Below are positions 28,641 to 37,714 of a stretch of DNA of 38,093 bases, one piece after another; position 1 is the first letter of the stretch; every line of letters starts with the position of its first letter. Source of the DNA: Gemmataceae bacterium (GTDB lineage Bacteria; Planctomycetota; Planctomycetia; Gemmatales; Gemmataceae); assembly GCA_028288765.1 (NCBI GenBank), contig JAQGHQ010000355.1:1-38093 (forward strand). The letters are read 5' to 3'. Made by a program: the position numbers and the translations under genes. The notes under the pieces were generated by a model, which saw only the letters and a program-made list of their open reading frames with translations, had not been told where the DNA came from and made no database searches.

Positions 28641-31600
28641 TTATTCACCGATCGGCAATCGAATATATAGCTCCCCCGCCCGTCGGCCGCCGGGGCCGTG
28701 GACGGTCACAGTCAGGTCGGCCTCACGGGCGGTCGTTCCCGCCGGCGGGGTGAGCGTGAACCGCACCCCGCCCCCCGCCCCGGCCGCCTTCTCCACCACC
28801 CAGAACGGCGGGGCCGTCAGGTCCAGGTCCTCCGCCCGACCGGTCACTGTCAGCGTGGTCGGGCCGCGCCGGGCGAGCGCCTTCGGCAGAGATGGCACCG
28901 CGGCGGCCGGCTCCCCGAGCCCGTCCGGCAGCGCGTCGCCGCCCGCGTACAGCAACAAGAGCGGGTCGTCGGTGATGCCCAGCGTGACCCCCTTGCCACC
29001 GGCGTCGACGACCCGCCGGCTGCCGTCGATCCGGATCGCCTGGACCCCCTCGACCCCGGCCAGCGGGACGAACACGTCTTTCCGCCCCTTCTCGGTCCAC
29101 AACACCTGAAGACACCGCCCGTCCTTGTCCCGGAACAGGTACGCCCGGATGCCCCCGGCGTATTCCTTTTCCGCAACGAACTTCTTGATCCCGATCCCGT
29201 TCACCGCGTTGTAGTACGCCACCGCGTCCAGCCGCGGGCAGTACCGGTTGAACCGGCAGTCGAACACGTTGTGGGCGTCCCCCGAGCTCCCCGCCAGCTT
29301 CCCGTCCCCGTCCGGGTAGAGCAGCCCGAACCACGACATGTTCGTCCCGCCGGCGGCGAAGAACGTGGTCGACTTCTTGAGCAGCTCCACCGCCACCACG
29401 TGCCGGGTCATCCCCTGGCTGTTCAGCCCCAGCTCGGTCGACCAGATCGGCTTCTCCTGGCCGTACTTCTTCATCAGGGCCCGGTACTCCTCCATCGTCC
29501 GGCGGACGTTCGGGTACTCCTCGTAGATGTGGAAGTCGTAGGCGTCGCACCACTTCCCGTACCCAGCCCGGAAGTACTCCTCGTTCGGCTCGACGGACGT
29601 TGCCACCACGGTGATTGTTGGGTCGGCCGCCTTGACCGCCTCGTACACGGCCTTGTACGCCGCTACGTTCGCCCGCACCCGGTCCCCCGTGCCGTGTGGC
29701 TCGTTCCCGAGGTTCACGATCACCCGGCCGCGCTTCCCGTAGGCGTCGATGAAATTCTTCGCCCCCAGCCGGAGCGATTCCTCGGTGTACTCCTTCTCCC
29801 CCCGCTCGATCGTCGCCGCCGGGGTGTTCGTGAGCACCCGCATCCCGAGTTTCTCGCACAGCTCCAGCCCCGGGGCCTCGGGCTTGTACGGCGGCTTCGC
29901 CGACCAGCTCCCCCACACCCCGCACGTCCGGATGCCGAGCCGATCGGTCAGCTGAATGTACTCGGTCAGCCGGTTGTCCCAGTTCCGGCTGGTGAACGGA
30001 ACATCTTCAGCCTTATACTTTTTCGTCTCGGCCTCCGGCAAGACCGCGAGCGAGGTGTTGCTGCGGAACGGCTCGCCCCCGTCCCGCGGGATCGAGCCGT
30101 GTACTTCGTAGTACCGGCCGACCACCAGCTGTGCGGCGGTCAGGTCGAGGGTCGTCTCGTACACCACCTTGCCGTCCTTGCGCGTCGCCCGGGTCAGGGT
30201 CGCGGTAGCTGGTTTCGTCTGCTCGGCCCCCCAGTAATCGCGGACCACGTAGGTCAGGGTGCGCTGATCGTCCCGGAGCGGCTTCGCCGCTTCGACGGTG
30301 ACGCCCACCGTCCGCGGGTCGTCCGGGAACAGCAGGTTGCCAAGCCTGGCGGTCGAGAACAGCAGCCGGCTCACCCGGTCGTCCCGCCGCGGGGCGGGGG
30401 CAAGGTACGAGGCCGAGAGGTCGTCCAGCGCGAACCGGCCGTAGGTCTTGTTCAGCTGGGCGCGGAAGCGGGCGGTCGCGGCCCCCTTCGGCAGTTCCAC
30501 CCGCGCCCGGGTCACCTTCCACTCCCGCTTGCCGAACACGTCGGCCACGGTGACCCGGTCGAGTACCTTGCCGCCGGCGTCGAGGACTTCAAGGGTGACG
30601 ACCGCACTGTACGAGTTGTCCGGCGAGTGCAGGTCCGCCCGGTATGCGAGGCCGACGTCCCACTGCCCCGGCGCGACGGCGAACGCCGGGCCGGTCACGG
30701 AGCTCGGCTTCTCGACAGCTTCGAGGGTTCGAGACAGAACGAGCGATTGACTGCTCTTGAACCCCTCCTTCGGATCGACCGCCACGTCCCCCTCGGCGGT
30801 CCAGCCGGCGGGCAATTTCGGGGTACCCTCGAAGTCGGCCCGGAACGCGGCCGGCTGGGCGAACACCGGCAGCACCGCCTCGGCCCGGACGTCGTGGAGG
30901 TAGACCACCGGTTGCTTCGTCTTCTCGTCAGACTTGGAGGGCAACGTGATCGACAGCTGGGTGAGCGGCCCGTGCCACTTGCCGTCGTTCGGCCCGCCCC
31001 AGTGCTCCCCGCCGGCGATCTCGGTGGGTTTCAGTTCCAGGTCGTGCCATTTCCCGTCCGCGACGACCGGCACCTTCGACCGCTGGTGCGTCTGGCCGGC
31101 CCCGTCCACCATCTGCACGCCGACGAACGCCGCCGTCTCCGTCCGCGCCCGGAGGCGGACGGCGGTCACGTCCTGGACGCCCAGGTCGCGCAGCTCCTTG
31201 ACCATGCCCACGTAGGCCCCGCCGCCGGTGAAATCGCCGGCGAGCTTGAGGGCGGTCTGTCCGGCGGCCGGCTCGTCCGGGACTACCGCGAGCGATCCCC
31301 TGGCCCCGGGGAACTCCTCCCCGCGGGTGAACCGCCAGTCGTGCGTGCCCTCGGCCACCTCGTCCAGCCGGATCGAGGTCTTGACCCCGGCCCCGGGCAC
31401 GGCGACCGGCTTCGGGGCGATGGTCAGGTCGGCGAACCAGATGGTGTGGGCCTGCTTGCCGCCGGGGTTGCCGAGGATCAGGTAGATGCCTTTCGCCGGC
31501 CCGTGCCAGACCCCGTCCTTGGCCCCGCCCCAGGACTCGTACTTCGCCACCCCCGGGACCGCGTCCGTCTGGCCGCGCTTGGCGAAGAACTGTTCGAGGG

Positions 31601-32000
31601 GGAAGACGACCTGTTGCCACCCCGGCCGGGCTTCCGTCTTGAGGACAATTTGATGGGTCTGCCCGCCGGCGTCGACGAGACGGACGGTGAACTTGTCGAG
31701 GGTCGGGGTGCGGACCCAGAGGGATAGCTCGCGGACGTCGACGCCGTCGAGGGGCCGCCCGGCCTGGACGTAGTTCCCGCCGCCGGTGAAGTCGCCGACC
31801 AGCTTGAAGGCGGCCCGCCCGCCCCGGGCGGTGTCGATGTCGGACGTGAGCGAGCCGGTCGCCCCGGGGAATTCGCGGCCGTTATCGAACTTCCACCCGC
31901 GGGCCGGGTCCTTCGGGTCCACGAGCGGGACCGGGTCCTGCCCGCGGGCGGCCGCGCCGAGGACGAACGTCACGAGCAAAGTGGGGATACGGTAGGCCAT
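28641..32000 (-). CDS. large secreted glycoside-hydrolase-like protein with duplicated N-terminal beta domains
   Basis: The protein has 1119 residues from MAYRIPTLLVTFVLGAAARG, with a signal peptide of about 20 residues. Two related beta-sandwich modules lie at about 28-210 and 220-395; both contain EFPGA-GSL, KL-GDFTGGG-YV and a WGG-DG-WHGP motif. A third beta module (about 405-560, LPAGWTAEGDVAVDPKEG) follows. Residues about 680-1000 look like a (beta/alpha)8 hydrolase of clan GH-A type: Glu767 in VNLGNEPHG is the likely acid/base and Glu856 in IWSTELGLNS the nucleophile, 89 residues apart. The C-terminus is beta-rich. It is probably exported to cleave a polysaccharide or glycoside; the family (GH39/GH5-like) cannot be fixed. 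The start of the cassette array is close to its stop. Confidence 0.85.
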   Translation of the reverse strand: MAYRIPTLLVTFVLGAAARGQDPVPLVDPKDPARGWKFDNGREFPGATGSLTSDIDTARGGRAAFKLVGDFTGGGNYVQAGRPLDGVDVRELSLWVRTPTLDKFTVRLVDAGGQTHQIVLKTEARPGWQQVVFPLEQFFAKRGQTDAVPGVAKYESWGGAKDGVWHGPAKGIYLILGNPGGKQAHTIWFADLTIAPKPVAVPGAGVKTSIRLDEVAEGTHDWRFTRGEEFPGARGSLAVVPDEPAAGQTALKLAGDFTGGGAYVGMVKELRDLGVQDVTAVRLRARTETAAFVGVQMVDGAGQTHQRSKVPVVADGKWHDLELKPTEIAGGEHWGGPNDGKWHGPLTQLSITLPSKSDEKTKQPVVYLHDVRAEAVLPVFAQPAAFRADFEGTPKLPAGWTAEGDVAVDPKEGFKSSQSLVLSRTLEAVEKPSSVTGPAFAVAPGQWDVGLAYRADLHSPDNSYSAVVTLEVLDAGGKVLDRVTVADVFGKREWKVTRARVELPKGAATARFRAQLNKTYGRFALDDLSASYLAPAPRRDDRVSRLLFSTARLGNLLFPDDPRTVGVTVEAAKPLRDDQRTLTYVVRDYWGAEQTKPATATLTRATRKDGKVVYETTLDLTAAQLVVGRYYEVHGSIPRDGGEPFRSNTSLAVLPEAETKKYKAEDVPFTSRNWDNRLTEYIQLTDRLGIRTCGVWGSWSAKPPYKPEAPGLELCEKLGMRVLTNTPAATIERGEKEYTEESLRLGAKNFIDAYGKRGRVIVNLGNEPHGTGDRVRANVAAYKAVYEAVKAADPTITVVATSVEPNEEYFRAGYGKWCDAYDFHIYEEYPNVRRTMEEYRALMKKYGQEKPIWSTELGLNSQGMTRHVVAVELLKKSTTFFAAGGTNMSWFGLLYPDGDGKLAGSSGDAHNVFDCRFNRYCPRLDAVAYYNAVNGIGIKKFVAEKEYAGGIRAYLFRDKDGRCLQVLWTEKGRKDVFVPLAGVEGVQAIRIDGSRRVVDAGGKGVTLGITDDPLLLLYAGGDALPDGLGEPAAAVPSLPKALARRGPTTLTVTGRAEDLDLTAPPFWVVEKAAGAGGGVRFTLTPPAGTTAREADLTVTVHGPGGRRAGELYIRLPIGE

Positions 32001-32478
32001 TGGTCGACATCTCCCGGGAGGGGGCGGTTCGATTATCCCCCAGGCTATTCGGGTGCCGACCGGATAACAGGATGGGATGGGATTTCCGCGGTGAGACTGG
32101 AATTGGACCGGCGGGTGGGCTTTGTCGACATCCACCAGGGGCTTGGTGTCTCAGGGATTTCAGCCTGAAGGGCTGGGAGCGCATAGCCCAGGGCATCGCC
32201 CTGGGCGGGGGAATGCGGCTGCGACCAACGTCCGCCCCGCTTGAGCGGCTTTCCCCGCCCAGGGCGATGCCCTGGGCTATGCGCTGTCACCCCGTTGGGG
32301 TGAAAAACCACATCCCACCGAGGATCTCGACCAAGCACCAGCGTCGAGCGCGACCGCCGATCCGCCTGGCTCCCAGGGGTTCCACCGGCTGCGCCGGTTC
32401 CACCCCTGGCTACTCTCGGACGCCCCTTCGGGGCGGCAAAACCCACTCGCGCGACCGGCCGCACCCGTTGGGGGGCGG
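32001..32478. other. repeat-filled intergenic region
   Basis: This 478-bp gap is between two minus-strand genes. It contains the inverted repeat at 32158-32306 and, at about 32372-32436, CCAGGGGTTCCACCGG facing CCGGTTCCACCCCTGG, then GGCTACTC and GCCCCTTCGGGGC. A promoter of the hydrolase gene should be near 32001-32150, but no box is clear. No gene is supported. Confidence 0.7.
32158..32306. repeat. 33-bp inverted repeat related to the one after the pump gene
   Basis: Perfect arms at 32178-32210 (AGCGCATAGCCCAGGGCATC and on) and 32253-32285. The loop sequence GGAATGCGGCTGCGACC is nearly the same as that of the copy at 18722-18865 (GGAACGCAGCTGCGACC). Outer modules are CAGCCTGAAGGGCTG on the left and CACCCCGTTGGGGTG on the right, the opposite order of the other copy. 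Confidence 0.9.
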
Positions 32479-35400
32479 CTACTTCAGCACCTCCAGCTTG
32501 ATCTCCTTGAACCGCACGTCCGTGGGCCCGCCGCTGTGGACCTGGAGGCCGACCACCCCGCGGCGGGCGAGCTTCGGGTCGTCGTAGTCGCACACCAGAT
32601 TGCCGTTGATCCAGATCCGCACCCGGCTGCCTTTCGCCTCGACCGCGTAGTCGTTCCAGTCGTCCGGCTTGACGTGCTTCTCGCCGCCCTCCTTGACCAG
32701 GAGCCCGCGGCCGCTCTCCTCGTACAGCTTGCCCCACCACCCGGCCCCGATGTCGGCCTGCGGGCCGCGCATCTCGCCGTCCGGCAACGGCTCGCTCCGG
32801 AACTGGACGCCGCTGTTGGCCGCGTTCGGGGTCAGCTTCACCTTCAGCGTGAGCTTGAAGTCCTCGACCGCGACCTGCGACTTCAGGAACGTGTTCTTCT
32901 TCAGCCCCGTCTTCGTCCGGCCGACGATCTCGCCGTTCTCGACCGCCCACACGTCCTTGTCGCCGTCCCAGCCGGTGAGGTCCTTCCCGTTGAAGAAGTC
33001 CTTCGCGTTCTCGGGGGTGGCGAGCATCGGCACCTGCGCCGGGTTTTGCAGGTACGCGACCAGCGCCCGCAGCTCGGCCTCGGTCACCTGCTTCACCACG
33101 TCGTCCGGCATCATCGACAGGTCCGACGGCTTCCGGGTGTCCACGTCGCCGACCGGGATGGTCACGGTTTCGGTCGCGGTCACGACGGTCAGGGCCGCCT
33201 TCGTTTCTTCCTTCACGATCCCCGTGACGATCCGCCCGTCGGCGAGGGCGAGCCGGGTGGCGGCGTATTCCTTCGGGATGACCGCGCTCGGGTCAAAAAT
33301 GTTCTCCAGCAGGTAGTCGAGGTTCGCCCGGTTGGACCCGGTGATGTCCGGGCCGACCTTCCCGCCGCCGCCGTAGAGCGTGTGGCACTGCTGGCACGTC
33401 TTCGCGAACACCGCCCGCCCGAGGCCCAGGTCCGGCGGCGCCTTCGCCGGGGCGGCGAGCTTCCGCTTCCACTCGTCGATGAGCTTCTTCCGGTCCGCGG
33501 GGGTGTCGCGCACACTCCCCCAGAGCTCCGCGACCAGCTTGTCGAGCTCCTTGTCCTGGAGGTTGCGCAGCTGCCGGACGGTTTCGGCCGACACGTCCGC
33601 CGCCGGCACCTTCTTCTCGCCGACAGCGGCCATGAGGGCTTTCGCATACGCCGGCCGGGCGGAGAGGGTGGCGAGCGCGTCCCGCTTCTCGGTGGTGCTG
33701 AACGTGGCGTATCCCGCGAGGATCACGCCCGGGGTCTTCGGGTCGTCGAACGCGGCCAGCCCGCGCAGGGCCGCCCCGCGGAGGGCGGGATCGCCGACGA
33801 GCCCGTGTAGCACCGGGACAAGGTCGGCGTCCCGGGCGTCGACGAGCGAGGTGAGGGCCGCGCCGCGGGCGGCGGCGGGGGCCTGGGCATCGGCGACTAC
33901 TTTCCGCAGCGCGGCAAAGGCGTTCTTGTCGCCGAACACGACCGCGAGCGCCTGCGTCTGGGCCCGGACGTCGGCGTTCTCGGACTTCATCAGGAGCGAG
34001 AAGGCGGCGGCCCACTCGCCCGGCATCGGGAATTGCCGTTTCCCTTTCAATCCATCTTGAATGCCGTGGAGGTAGGCGAGCTGGTGGTCGATAGACTTCG
34101 CCTCGCCGGCGGATTTCACGAGCAGGGCGACGGCTTCGGGGGTGCCGCGCGTCCCGATCTTCCGGGCCATGAAGAGCAGCAGCTGCGGGACTTTGGCCTC
34201 GGCCGCGATTTTCAGCGCCTGGGCCATGTTCACGTCGGCGAGCGGTTCAAGGGCATACCAGTACAGGTAAGGGAGATTGGGGTCAGTCGCGTCCTCGGGG
34301 TGGCTCAGTAACGGGATAAGCGGGTTCCATTCCATCTCCGCTTCTTTCCAAGGGACCGCGTGTAACAAGTGGGAGACCGTGTACCGCCGAAAAATGGGGT
34401 TCTCTACGCTCTTTTGCCAGGAGGTAGTCCCTTCTTCTTCAGTACGCAGGCGCAATATCCATCCTCTGACGTGAGGTGAGACCGAGGTATCGGATTCGAG
34501 GGTAATCAGGTCGGTTTGGGACATGCCGACGGTGACTCCCAGCGCCCAAATCCCTCGGAGTTGACGGGTCTCGTCCTTGTTCTCGAGGGCGATCCGCTCA
34601 AGAGCTTTGCGGGTGGCGTCACCCAGCTTTCCCCTTTTCTGATGCGCCCGCTCCTGCAAGATCCGCCGGGCGTGGCGCACGTACCAGTCGTTCTCGTGCA
34701 GCTGGTACTTCACCAGATCCGCGTCGGTACACTTCTTCAGGTCGAGCCCGACGACCGGCTTGGTGCCGCGGTAGCTGATCTTGTAGACGCGGCCGTTCGT
34801 CCGGTCCCAGATCTCGGGCTCGTTCCGGTGACACGCCTGCTTGTCGTACCAATCGATCAGGTAGACGTTCCCGTCCGGACCGTAGCGGAGGTTGATGAAC
34901 CGGGCCCAGGCGTCGTTCGCCATCAGGAAGTCCGGCCCGTGGCTCGCCACGTAACCCGAGCCCTTCGGCTTGAGTGTGTCCATGTTGAGCCGCCGGCCGT
35001 GGATGTTCCCCATGAACAGCTGCCCGCGGTACTCCTTCGGCCACGCCCCGCCGAGGTAGCACATCAGCCCGCAGTGGGCGTGCCCGCCGCCCAGGCTGTC
35101 GGACCGCTCGTTCCCGGCCCACGGGTTCGCCCCCTGCCAGTGCAGGTGGTCGGCGATCGTCTGGATGTCGGCGAACGTGTACGGGTTGAAGTGCGGCCCG
35201 GCCTGCCGCTGGTACCGCCCGCCCTGGACGATGTGGAAGCAGTGCGGAATGACGCACGCCTCGATGAAGAACTCGCCGACGTCGTTGTAGTCCAGTCCCC
35301 ACGGGTTCGACGTCCCGTGGGCGAAGACCTCGAACACGTGCCGCGTCGGGTGGTACCGCCAGATCGCGGCGTTGAGCGGGACGCGGTCCTTGTCCGGCGT

Positions 35401-36549
35401 GCCGGGCTTGCCGACCCGGCTGTGCGTGAAGACGCCGTGGCACCCGTAGAGCCACCCGTCCGGCCCCCAGATGAAGCCGTTCAACGTCTCGTGGGTGTCC
35501 TCGTAATGCCAGCCGTCGAGGAGGATTTCCGGCGGGCCGTCGGGCTTGTCGTCGCCGTCCTTGTCCGGGATGAACAGCAGGTACGGGGCCGCCCCGACCC
35601 ACACCCCGCCGAACCCGACCTCGAGCCCGCTGACGAGGTTCAGGCCCTCAATAAACACTGTCTTCTTGTCGAACTTTCCGTCCCCGTCCGTGTCCTCGAA
35701 GATCAGGATGCGGTCGCCCTTCTTCTTCTCGGCGTCGGGCAGCAGTGCCCCCGGGAACGGTAGCCGCCGCGGGTACACATACGCCTCCGCGACCCACAGC
35801 CGACCGCGGTCGTCGAGGCACATGGCGATCGGCTGGTGGACGTCGGGCTCGCCGGCGAACAGCGACACCGAGAACCCATCGGGCACGGTCATCGCCGCGG
35901 CGGCCTTGTCCGGCGGGAGGCCGGCGAACTTGTACTCGTCAGGCTTGGCCGGCAGCTCCTTCCCCGGCCGGGCCGGGACGGCCGGCTTCTTCTCGTGGAA
36001 CCGGAAGTCGTCGAAGTTCACGTGCCCCCAGTGCCCGGTGTGCTTGTCGACGATCCGGACCTGGATCTCCTTCCCCTGGACCTTCGCGAGGTCGACCGCC
36101 ACCCGCCGCAGGTCCTCTTCTTCCAGCCCGGCCGCGCGGAAGAACACCTCGTTCCCGGGCCGCACGACCAGCTCGACACACGTCTCTGTGGCGTGCGGGC
36201 CGCCGCCGACCAGGAAGCTGGCCCACGGGTGGGTGACCTTGAACGGCACGCTGGTGAGCGTGCCCGTCGGCTTGTCCCCGTACTTCTCGTACCCGCCGAT
36301 CCAGTACTGCCCCTGGTGCCGGCTGTGGCCGTCGCTCCGCCGGGGGAACACGGTGTCCCCCTTGATCGGCTGGTCCTGGAACGCCTCGCCCTCGGCGGTC
36401 CAGTCCTTGAGCGTGCCGGTCTCGAAGTCGAGGTTGATCGGCTTCCCGTCCGCCCCGACCGGGAGCACGCCGACGTCGGCCGCCTCGGCCTTCGGGGCGG
36501 GGTCGGCCGCGGGTGCCAGTAACGCCAGGGAGAAGAGCGCGACGTTCAT
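32479..36549 (-). CDS. PVC-type beta-propeller/c-heme protein fused to DUF1080
   Basis: The protein has 1356 residues starting MNVALFSLALLAPAADPAPK, with a short export signal. Order of domains: an N-terminal beta region (NLDFETGTLKDWTAEGEAF, about 35-180); a PVC-type dehydrogenase-like propeller (about 205-640, MTVPDGFSVSLFAGEPDVHQ, DRGRLWVAEAY); a long helical HEAT-like region (about 650-1040); a heme module with C1052QQCH1056 (VFAKTCQQCHTLYGGGG) followed by GPDITGSNRANLDYLLENI, as in TIGR02603; and a C-terminal DUF1080 (3-keto-disaccharide hydrolase) domain from about 1168 (DFFNGKDLTGWDGDKDVWAV to VRFKEIKLEVLK). Such proteins are typical of Planctomycetes and are thought to act in the periplasm in sugar oxidation and hydrolysis. 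The heme site is intact. The next gene upstream is divergent. Confidence 0.93.
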   Translation of the reverse strand: MNVALFSLALLAPAADPAPKAEAADVGVLPVGADGKPINLDFETGTLKDWTAEGEAFQDQPIKGDTVFPRRSDGHSRHQGQYWIGGYEKYGDKPTGTLTSVPFKVTHPWASFLVGGGPHATETCVELVVRPGNEVFFRAAGLEEEDLRRVAVDLAKVQGKEIQVRIVDKHTGHWGHVNFDDFRFHEKKPAVPARPGKELPAKPDEYKFAGLPPDKAAAAMTVPDGFSVSLFAGEPDVHQPIAMCLDDRGRLWVAEAYVYPRRLPFPGALLPDAEKKKGDRILIFEDTDGDGKFDKKTVFIEGLNLVSGLEVGFGGVWVGAAPYLLFIPDKDGDDKPDGPPEILLDGWHYEDTHETLNGFIWGPDGWLYGCHGVFTHSRVGKPGTPDKDRVPLNAAIWRYHPTRHVFEVFAHGTSNPWGLDYNDVGEFFIEACVIPHCFHIVQGGRYQRQAGPHFNPYTFADIQTIADHLHWQGANPWAGNERSDSLGGGHAHCGLMCYLGGAWPKEYRGQLFMGNIHGRRLNMDTLKPKGSGYVASHGPDFLMANDAWARFINLRYGPDGNVYLIDWYDKQACHRNEPEIWDRTNGRVYKISYRGTKPVVGLDLKKCTDADLVKYQLHENDWYVRHARRILQERAHQKRGKLGDATRKALERIALENKDETRQLRGIWALGVTVGMSQTDLITLESDTSVSPHVRGWILRLRTEEEGTTSWQKSVENPIFRRYTVSHLLHAVPWKEAEMEWNPLIPLLSHPEDATDPNLPYLYWYALEPLADVNMAQALKIAAEAKVPQLLLFMARKIGTRGTPEAVALLVKSAGEAKSIDHQLAYLHGIQDGLKGKRQFPMPGEWAAAFSLLMKSENADVRAQTQALAVVFGDKNAFAALRKVVADAQAPAAARGAALTSLVDARDADLVPVLHGLVGDPALRGAALRGLAAFDDPKTPGVILAGYATFSTTEKRDALATLSARPAYAKALMAAVGEKKVPAADVSAETVRQLRNLQDKELDKLVAELWGSVRDTPADRKKLIDEWKRKLAAPAKAPPDLGLGRAVFAKTCQQCHTLYGGGGKVGPDITGSNRANLDYLLENIFDPSAVIPKEYAATRLALADGRIVTGIVKEETKAALTVVTATETVTIPVGDVDTRKPSDLSMMPDDVVKQVTEAELRALVAYLQNPAQVPMLATPENAKDFFNGKDLTGWDGDKDVWAVENGEIVGRTKTGLKKNTFLKSQVAVEDFKLTLKVKLTPNAANSGVQFRSEPLPDGEMRGPQADIGAGWWGKLYEESGRGLLVKEGGEKHVKPDDWNDYAVEAKGSRVRIWINGNLVCDYDDPKLARRGVVGLQVHSGGPTDVRFKEIKLEVLK

Positions 36550-36747
36550 CCGGTTCTCGCGAAGGGGAATGGTGGTGCGCCGGTGAGCGAGGTTTGCTTC
36601 CGTGATACCGCGGGCGAACGAAGGGGGCAAGGGCCGGCGGCACAGGCGTTGCACGTCGAGGCCCGGCACTCGCACGGAAGCCCGGTGTCACCCGCGCGGG
36701 CAGGGACGCCCGCGCTACTACCGGTTAGCCCCCATTCCTTGCCCGCC

Positions 36748-36752
36748 AGGAG
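36748..36752 (+). promoter_or_regulatory. ribosome binding site deciding the MBL gene start
   Basis: AGGAG at 36748-36752 is 5 nt upstream of the ATG at 36758 and favours this start over in-frame codons upstream. Confidence 0.7.
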
Positions 36753-36757
36753 CTGTC

Positions 36758-37714
36758 ATGACTGCCGCCGTCGCCGACCGCGAGACCGCCCGGGCCGCCG
36801 CGCCCGACACCGCCCTTGCCCACGACGTGGAGTGGGTCCCGCACACCATGGTGAACAGCTACCTCGTAGGCCCGCCGGGGGCGGGTTCGGGCGAGTGGGT
36901 GTTGATCGATACCGGGATGCCATTCTCGGGCGGCACCATCCGGACGGCCGCCGCCGCCCGGTTCGGGCCGGACTCCCGGCCGAAGGCGATCGTCCTGACG
37001 CATGCGCACTTCGACCACGTCGGGGCGGTGCGGGAGCTGGCCGGGCTGTGGGACGTGCCGGTGTACGCCCACCGGCTGGAATTGCCATACCTCACCGGCC
37101 GGTCGGACTACCCGCCCCCGGACCCGGCGGTCGGCGGGGGGATGATGGCCTACCTGTGCCGGCTCTACCCGCGGCGCGGGATCGACCTCGGACCGCGGGC
37201 CCGGGTGCTGCCGGCCGACGGCACGGTGCCCGGGATGCCGGGCTGGCGGTGGGTCCACACCCCGGGCCACAGCCCCGGGCACGTCTCGTTCTTCCGCGAG
37301 GCCGACCGGTTCCTGATCGCCGGAGACGCGTTCGTGACGACGAAGCAGGAATCGGCCGCCTCCGCGCTGACCCGGCTGCCCCAGGAAGTCCGCCGCCCGC
37401 CGGCGTACTTCACGACCGACTGGCACCAGGCGCGGAACTCGGTCCGGGCACTGGCCCGGCTCCGGCCGGAGGTCGCCGCGACGGGGCACGGCATCCCGAT
37501 GCGGGGCGAGACGATGCGCCGGGAGCTGGAAGAGCTGGCCGACCACTTCGACCGGCTCGCGGTACCCCCGGTCGGCCGGTATGTGGCCGAGCCCGCGCGG
37601 GCCGACGAGACCGGCACGACCTACGTCCCGCCGCCGCTCGTCGAGCCGATCCTCGGGGCGGTCGCGGCCCTCGGGATCGGCGCCGCGGTCGGGTGGATGA
37701 CGGGGCGGAGGTGA
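36758..37714 (+). CDS. MBL-fold metallo-hydrolase
   Basis: The protein has 318 residues starting MTAAVADRETARAAAPD. The metallo-beta-lactamase fold is clear: NSYLVG, VLIDTGMPFSGG, the metal motif THAHFDHVG (residues about 86-94), HTPGHSPGHVSFF, AGDAFVTTK and a final GHGIPMRG. This set of His and Asp ligands is intact for two zinc ions. A C-terminal hydrophobic segment (ILGAVAALGIGAAVGW) could be a membrane anchor, which is unusual. The substrate is not determined; the general subfamily hydrolyses thioesters, lactones or similar. It is divergent from the heme protein gene with a 208-bp gap between. Confidence 0.92.
   Translation: MTAAVADRETARAAAPDTALAHDVEWVPHTMVNSYLVGPPGAGSGEWVLIDTGMPFSGGTIRTAAAARFGPDSRPKAIVLTHAHFDHVGAVRELAGLWDVPVYAHRLELPYLTGRSDYPPPDPAVGGGMMAYLCRLYPRRGIDLGPRARVLPADGTVPGMPGWRWVHTPGHSPGHVSFFREADRFLIAGDAFVTTKQESAASALTRLPQEVRRPPAYFTTDWHQARNSVRALARLRPEVAATGHGIPMRGETMRRELEELADHFDRLAVPPVGRYVAEPARADETGTTYVPPPLVEPILGAVAALGIGAAVGWMTGRR

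Noticed and set aside
28698..31727. 1009-codon plus-strand open frame
   Set aside because: Antisense shadow of the hydrolase gene with strongly biased composition and no domain pattern.
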